Assembly: GCA_009695535.1 (NCBI GenBank)
Contig: SHZQ01000006.1
Location: 1 to 32,413 of the forward strand
Direction of reading: 5' to 3'
Source of the DNA: Methyloglobulus sp.
Lineage (GTDB): Bacteria; Pseudomonadota; Gammaproteobacteria; Methylococcales; Methylomonadaceae
DNA length: 32,413 nt
Shown here: piece after piece, positions 27,432-32,413 of the stretch
How the letters are laid out: every line of letters begins with the position of its first letter
Position numbering within the stretch: the stretch's first letter is position 1
Made by a program: the position numbers and the translations under genes
Notes under the pieces: model-generated
The model's database searches: none
Told to the model about the DNA's origin: nothing
Seen by the model: the letters and a program-made list of their open reading frames with translations, nothing else

Positions 27432-28700
27432 CTAAATAACCACACCTGTTTGCAGAGTATGGGTTACTTTGCCTTTAAACGTCACGCCCCAAAACGGTGT
27501 ATTAATGCCTTGGCTACGCCAGCTTTCTGAATTGACTTGCCATTCCCACTCAGGATCGAAAATACACAAGTCAGCAGCAAAGCCTGGGGTTAATGCACCG
27601 CTATTAAGTTGCAGTATTTGCGCGGGTTTATGGGTTAATGCGGCGATGCCCTGTTCTAAAGTTATTGCACGTTGATCTACCAACTTTAGCATCAAGGGCA
27701 ACAGTGTTTCCAGCGACGAAACACCGGGTTCGGTTTCTGGGAAAGCGCCCAACTTAGCATCGATATCGTGCGGTTGGTGGTCGGAACAAATGCTGTCGAT
27801 AGTGCCATTAGCCAAGCCTTCCCTCAGGGCTTCTTTATCTCGCATCGAACGGAATGGCGGCAAGACGTGATAAGCACTGTCGAAAGGGATCATGTCGTCT
27901 TCCGTCAGATGTAATTGATGGATTGCGACATCGGCGCTGACTGCCAAGCCGTATTTTTTGGCTTGATGGAGTTTGATGACTGAGCGTCTGCTGCTGATCT
28001 GACCGAAGTGGACGCGACAACCCGTCAATTCGGCTAATTCCAGACATTGTGCCAAAGCGATGGTTTCTGCAGCATCGGGAATGCTAGGTAATCCGTAACG
28101 AGTCGACAGCCTACCTTCATGGACGCAGCCGTTATTTGCCAACCAAACATCGTTAGGTCGAAAGATCAACAATAAATCATGGCTGGCGGCATATTCCATT
28201 GCTCGCCTAAGTACCAGCAGGTTTTTCACCGGCTGATTAGCGTTACTGACCGCAACGCAACCGGCATCTTTTAAGGCAAGCATGGCACTTAGCTCTGTGC
28301 CCTCCAGCTTTTGAGTGAGCGCGGCTATCGGCAAAATTTGCGTATAGCCGGTTTTTTCAGCTTGGTCTTTTATGAGTTCGGCAACCGCACGAGCATCAAT
28401 GACAGGTATTGTGTCTGGCTGTAAGCACATCGTGGTGATGCCTGATGCGGCTGCGGCGGCGGTTTCACTAGCGAAAGTGGCTTTGCGGCCTTGTCCTGGC
28501 TCACGTAGCCTAGTGCTTAGGTCGATAAAGCCTGGACAGACGATTTGGTTGTTGGCATCAATTATCCTATCCGCTTTAAATCCGGCGGGTTCGTTGGTTA
28601 CCGATGCTATTTTGCCGTCGGTAATATAAACCGAGCCGATACGGTCTATTTTGTTGGCGGGGTCGATAATCCTGCCGTCTTTGATGAGTATGCGTTCCAT
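27432..28700 (-). CDS. pyrC': Dihydroorotase-like protein (PyrC'/PyrX type, probably catalytically inactive partner of ATCase)
   Basis: [22 protein letters not shown]...; GFIDLSTRLREPG where active DHOases have the GFIDxHxHLREPG metal motif. TGATG overlap with pyrB. Confidence 0.9.
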   Translation of the reverse strand: MERILIKDGRIIDPANKIDRIGSVYITDGKIASVTNEPAGFKADRIIDANNQIVCPGFIDLSTRLREPGQGRKATFASETAAAAASGITTMCLQPDTIPVIDARAVAELIKDQAEKTGYTQILPIAALTQKLEGTELSAMLALKDAGCVAVSNANQPVKNLLVLRRAMEYAASHDLLLIFRPNDVWLANNGCVHEGRLSTRYGLPSIPDAAETIALAQCLELAELTGCRVHFGQISSRRSVIKLHQAKKYGLAVSADVAIHQLHLTEDDMIPFDSAYHVLPPFRSMRDKEALREGLANGTIDSICSDHQPHDIDAKLGAFPETEPGVSSLETLLPLMLKLVDQRAITLEQGIAALTHKPAQILQLNSGALTPGFAADLCIFDPEWEWQVNSESWRSQGINTPFWGVTFKGKVTHTLQTGVVI

Positions 28701-29665
28701 CACAAACCCTCCTGTTTCTGCATCGCCATTGCCATGATTGCCATGCGGATGGCAATGCCGTTGCTCACTTGCTTGAGGATAACCGACTGTGGGCCGTCCG
28801 CCACGTTGGAGTCGATTTCCACACCCCGGTTGATGGGGCCTGGGTGCATGACTATCGCATCGGGTTTGGCAATTTTTAATCGTTTTTCGGTTAACCCGAA
28901 GCACTTGAAATATTCGCTTTCGCTGGGTAGCAGCGCGGCACTCATGCGTTCTTTTTGCAAGCGCAGCATGATAATGACATCAATATCTTTCAAGCCATCA
29001 GCAAGATTGTGCGAAACCGTCACACCCATAGATTCAACCTGGGCAGGCAATAAGGTTTTGGGGGCAATGACACGGACTTCTGCGACACCCAAGGTATTAA
29101 GTGCCTGAATATCCGAACGAGCAACACGGGAATGCAGGATGTCACCGACGATGGCAACCCGTAAGTTTGCAAAATCGCCTTTCATCTGCCGGATGGTAAA
29201 CATATCCAGCATGGCCTGAGTAGGATGAGCGTGTTGCCCATCTCCTGCATTGATGACGCTGACGTTGGGTGCAGCATGTTGAGCGATAAAGTGCGCCGCG
29301 CCACTGATGCCATGACGAACGACAAACATATCGACATACATGGCTTCCAGATTGCGGATAGTATCGAGCAAGCTTTCGCCTTTGGAGGTCGATGAAGTGG
29401 CAATGCTCATGCTTAACACGTCGGCTGACAAACGCCGAGCGGCGAGTTCAAATGTCGTGCGAGTACGGGTGCTGTTTTCAAAAAACAAGTTGACGATACT
29501 TTTGCCGCGCAGCAGCGGAATTTTTTTGATGCGCTGATCTTCCGTGCCGACAAAAGATTCCGCCAGATCCAGGATTTCTATCAATAAAGCTTTATCCAGC
29601 CCTTCAATGGTCAGAAAGTGCTTGAGTTTGCCTTCCGAATTTAATTGTAAGTTATTGGACATCAT
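28700..29665 (-). CDS. pyrB: Aspartate carbamoyltransferase catalytic subunit
   Basis: [53 protein letters not shown]. Confidence 0.97.
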   Translation of the reverse strand: MMSNNLQLNSEGKLKHFLTIEGLDKALLIEILDLAESFVGTEDQRIKKIPLLRGKSIVNLFFENSTRTRTTFELAARRLSADVLSMSIATSSTSKGESLLDTIRNLEAMYVDMFVVRHGISGAAHFIAQHAAPNVSVINAGDGQHAHPTQAMLDMFTIRQMKGDFANLRVAIVGDILHSRVARSDIQALNTLGVAEVRVIAPKTLLPAQVESMGVTVSHNLADGLKDIDVIIMLRLQKERMSAALLPSESEYFKCFGLTEKRLKIAKPDAIVMHPGPINRGVEIDSNVADGPQSVILKQVSNGIAIRMAIMAMAMQKQEGL

Positions 29666-30129
29666 TGCGGCGCGTTGTCATTCAACCAAGTTTGCAATAT
29701 AAGCTGCGCCGCCAGTTGATCCTGGACTGCCCAGAGCTTTGTTGCGCTTAGGTTTACCTCGTCAAATAACATTTGCTTGGCCTCAAAGGTGGATAAAGTT
29801 TCGTCTTGCTGGAACACTGGCAAATGGTATCTGCCGTCTAATTGTCGGCAAAATTTTAACATACGTGGGGTGATAAGGTTATCAGAGCCATCCATTTGTT
29901 TAGAAATGCCAACAACCAAGCCGATAGGTCGCCATTCGTTGATGAGTTTGCTTATGCCTGCCCAATCTGGATTTTGGTTAACGGAACGTAAGGTTAATAG
30001 AGGACTGGCGATGCCTGTCACTAGATGACCAACTGCAACCCCTATTTTTTTACTGCCAAAGTCAAAGCCTAGATAGGTTTCATCGTGCGTTTTGCTCTGT
30101 AATGGGTCTTGCTTCACGGGGTAACCCAC
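29662..30129 (-). CDS. ruvX: YqgF/RuvX pre-16S rRNA nuclease / Holliday junction resolvase-like
   Basis: [41 protein letters not shown]. Confidence 0.93.
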   Translation of the reverse strand: MGYPVKQDPLQSKTHDETYLGFDFGSKKIGVAVGHLVTGIASPLLTLRSVNQNPDWAGISKLINEWRPIGLVVGISKQMDGSDNLITPRMLKFCRQLDGRYHLPVFQQDETLSTFEAKQMLFDEVNLSATKLWAVQDQLAAQLILQTWLNDNAPQ

Positions 30130-30133
30130 GATA

Positions 30134-30694
30134 TCAACAATGCCCTGCTGGCGTGGTCAACTGATTAATATCGACACCTATTTGGCTGGCGGCAGTATTC
30201 CAGCGCTGATTTACGGGGGTTTCAAACAAAATTTGTTTGGCACAAGGCGTATTTAACCAGGAATTACTTAGCATTTCTTTTTCCAGTTGCCCTTCACTCC
30301 AGCCGGCATAACCCAGGGCAATCAAATATTTTTTCGGACCTTCTCCTGCGGCAATCGCCTCTATGACATCGCGGGAGGTGGTCAGCGAAATATCTTCTGA
30401 AACCGGCAAGGTCATATCCCAAGCCCCACACGCACTGTGAACGACAAATCCCCTATCCTGCTGCACTGGACCACCGGAAAATACCAGCGTTTCTGCCGTC
30501 TCTAACGCAGCGGCAGTTATATCCATTTGTTTAAAGATTTCACCCAGTTTCATCTCAGCAGATCGGTTAATCACAATGCCTAATGCACCTTCTTTGGTGT
30601 GCTGACATAGATAGGTGACGGTGTGATGGAAAATGGGCTCTATCAAACTCGGCATGGCGATGATGAATTGATTATTGAGATAGTTTCCACTCAT
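30134..30694 (-). CDS. yqgE: YqgE/AlgH family protein
   Basis: NQFIIAMPSLIEPIFHHTVTYLCQHTKEGALGIVINR; VFSGGPVQQDRGFVVHS; ALGYAGWSEGQLEKEM. Confidence 0.95.
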   Translation of the reverse strand: MSGNYLNNQFIIAMPSLIEPIFHHTVTYLCQHTKEGALGIVINRSAEMKLGEIFKQMDITAAALETAETLVFSGGPVQQDRGFVVHSACGAWDMTLPVSEDISLTTSRDVIEAIAAGEGPKKYLIALGYAGWSEGQLEKEMLSNSWLNTPCAKQILFETPVNQRWNTAASQIGVDINQLTTPAGHC

Positions 30695-30727
30695 TTTGGC
30701 AATCCTATTTGCTGATGGTAGCGGTTA

Positions 30728-31609
30728 TTATGGCGCAGTCATTCCCGATTCGTCAGAAAATTTCCATTTTCGGGTAATCACCAAGACATTGACTTCCTTT
30801 AGCAGGTCACTTGGCAGTGCCGAAAAAGGGGCGCTCATTCGCACAATCCGCTTTGCAGCCTCATCAAGCGCAGGATAGCCGGAAGGTCTAGATATACGAA
30901 TACTGTAAATACTGCCATCCGCTTTTATACCGACATCCATAGTTAATGTCCCCGAAAAATTTTTCTGTTGGGCGATTGCAGGATAATTCATGTTGCCTGT
31001 ATGTTCGACTTTCCGCTCCCAGTCTTTAACATATTGAGCTGCCACATATTTATGAGCGCTTACGGAATTGGCAAACTTGATTTTAGCTTGATCGGAGCTT
31101 TGTTGCTTGAGCCTGATTTCAGTGCCGTATTGCGTAATCTGCTGCTGTACACTTTCCGCCGTCAACTGCGGATGCCTTTCCGTGTCGCGTGTCGCTTCAG
31201 GATGCTGCTCAGAAACGACTTTTGCGACCGCTTTTTGTTGCGTGATGAGCTTTTGTTTAGCTTTGGGTTCTGCAAGTGCTTGTTCGCTTTTTTCAACCTG
31301 TCTTTTTTGACTATTACCCTGACTAGCTATTCTTTGCGCTGGCGGCTGTGTCCTCTGGACTTTTTCACCCACGCCTATCTGATTGTCCTGCGCTAAAAAT
31401 TTTGCTTGTCTGGGTGCTTTCTTGGCGGGTGTGCTGACTAAGGTAACATCAATGGATAGACTGTTTTGGATAGATGGCTCAGGCTCACTGAAACGGATGC
31501 CAAGGATAATAGTAATATGCACGATAGCCGCAATAAATAAGGCCACCAGTAACCGATCATTATTAGTGATGGTGCTTGTTGAATCGAAACTTGCCGGATT
31601 TACCGTCAT
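30728..31609 (-). CDS. tonB: Energy transducer TonB
   Basis: N-terminal TM anchor, Gln/Lys-rich linker, C-terminal YPAIAQQKNFSGTLTMDVGIKADGSIYSIRISRPSGYPALDEAAKRIV. Confidence 0.88.
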   Translation of the reverse strand: MTVNPASFDSTSTITNNDRLLVALFIAAIVHITIILGIRFSEPEPSIQNSLSIDVTLVSTPAKKAPRQAKFLAQDNQIGVGEKVQRTQPPAQRIASQGNSQKRQVEKSEQALAEPKAKQKLITQQKAVAKVVSEQHPEATRDTERHPQLTAESVQQQITQYGTEIRLKQQSSDQAKIKFANSVSAHKYVAAQYVKDWERKVEHTGNMNYPAIAQQKNFSGTLTMDVGIKADGSIYSIRISRPSGYPALDEAAKRIVRMSAPFSALPSDLLKEVNVLVITRKWKFSDESGMTAP

Positions 31610-32413
31610 TTCAACGCAATTTCAATGTGATCCATCAACAAACCGCTAATATTCAAGTCGAACTGTTTGTCTAACTCCTGTACGCAGGTTGGGCTGGTGA
31701 CGTTGATTTCAGTCAGAGTTGATCCAATGACATCTAAGCCTACGAATACCAGGCCTTTTTCCCGTAACGTAGGACCAACTTGATTGGCAATCCAGCGATC
31801 TTGATCGGATAGCGCCCTGCCCTGACCCGTCCCACCAGCCGCCAGATTACCACGGCTTTCACCGCTGGCGGGGATACGGGCAAGACAATACGGCACGGGT
31901 TCGCCATTAATCATCAGGATGCGCTTGTCACCGTCTTTTATCTCAGGTAGATATTTTTGCGCCATTACTTGACGACTGTTGTGCTGAGTCATCGTTTCCA
32001 AAATCACGCTTAGGTTCGGATCGCCTTCGCGCAAATGAAAAATGGATGCCCCGCCCATGCCATCCAAGGGCTTGACAATAATTTCACCCAGCTCATGCAG
32101 GAATTGCTTAATCCTGTCTGCATCCCTAGTGACTAAAGTTTCAGTGCAACATTGTGGAAACCAAGCTGTAAACAGCTTTTCATTCGCGTCACGTAAAGAT
32201 TGCGGCTTGTTGACCACGTACACTCCAGCATGTTCCGCCAGTTCCAGTATATAAGTCGCATACAGATACTCCTGGTCAAACGGCGGATCTTTGCGCATGA
32301 TGATGACATCAAGCGAATCCAACGCTATGCCTTGTTCGGCAACAAAGTTAAACCATTGCTTTTCATTACGTTGCACCGTCAACGTTCGGGTTTTGGCATA
32401 AGCTTTACCATTC
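31606..32413 (-). CDS. gshB: Glutathione synthetase (5' end truncated by window edge)
   Basis: ...NGKAYAKTRTLTVQRNEKQWFNFV...VIMRKDPPFDQEYLYATYILE, VNKPQSLRDANEKLFTAWF, PLDGMGGASIFHLREGDPNL. The open frame runs to the window end. Confidence 0.96.
   Translation of the reverse strand, partial: NGKAYAKTRTLTVQRNEKQWFNFVAEQGIALDSLDVIIMRKDPPFDQEYLYATYILELAEHAGVYVVNKPQSLRDANEKLFTAWFPQCCTETLVTRDADRIKQFLHELGEIIVKPLDGMGGASIFHLREGDPNLSVILETMTQHNSRQVMAQKYLPEIKDGDKRILMINGEPVPYCLARIPASGESRGNLAAGGTGQGRALSDQDRWIANQVGPTLREKGLVFVGLDVIGSTLTEINVTSPTCVQELDKQFDLNISGLLMDHIEIALK

Noticed and set aside
28545-29108. 187-aa plus-strand ORF antisense to pyrB/pyrC'
   Set aside because: No recognisable domain; shadow of two well-supported genes on the opposite strand.

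Overview
This 32.4 kb window reads as chromosomal DNA from a gammaproteobacterial methanotroph or methylotroph. That is inferred from a Fae-type formaldehyde-activating enzyme next to a CitG-like CDS end, and from gammaproteobacterial gene clusters. Recognisable blocks are: citG-like 3' end, fae, rhlE; dnaE; ffs (4.5S RNA), dnaX, ybaB, recR; slyX; a ccm cytochrome c maturation operon (ccmABCDEFGHI, minus strand); rlmB; thrC, hom, alaC; a flippase and HNH nuclease accessory patch; and gshB, tonB, yqgE, ruvX, pyrB, pyrC'. The most interesting signals are: (1) a DUF2281-type antitoxin-like ORF translationally coupled to a NYN/OST-HTH (LOTUS) putative RNase, spliced between ccmF and ccmG; (2) an HNH endonuclease whose N-terminus lies in another frame, joined exactly at an in-frame A_AAA_AAG slippery heptamer; (3) a predicted diiron protein with E-X30-EExxH / E-X37-DExxH motifs between ccmB and ccmC; (4) two small genes interrupted by in-frame stops with protein-like sequence continuing afterwards; (5) a 274-bp internally deleted IS3-family derivative whose ORF is too short for the supplied track; and (6) several palindromic dispersed repeats, including a nested cluster and a family whose outer arms differ between copies but still pair. 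The ORF track also misses ccmD. All family assignments come from reading motifs; no database search was run.
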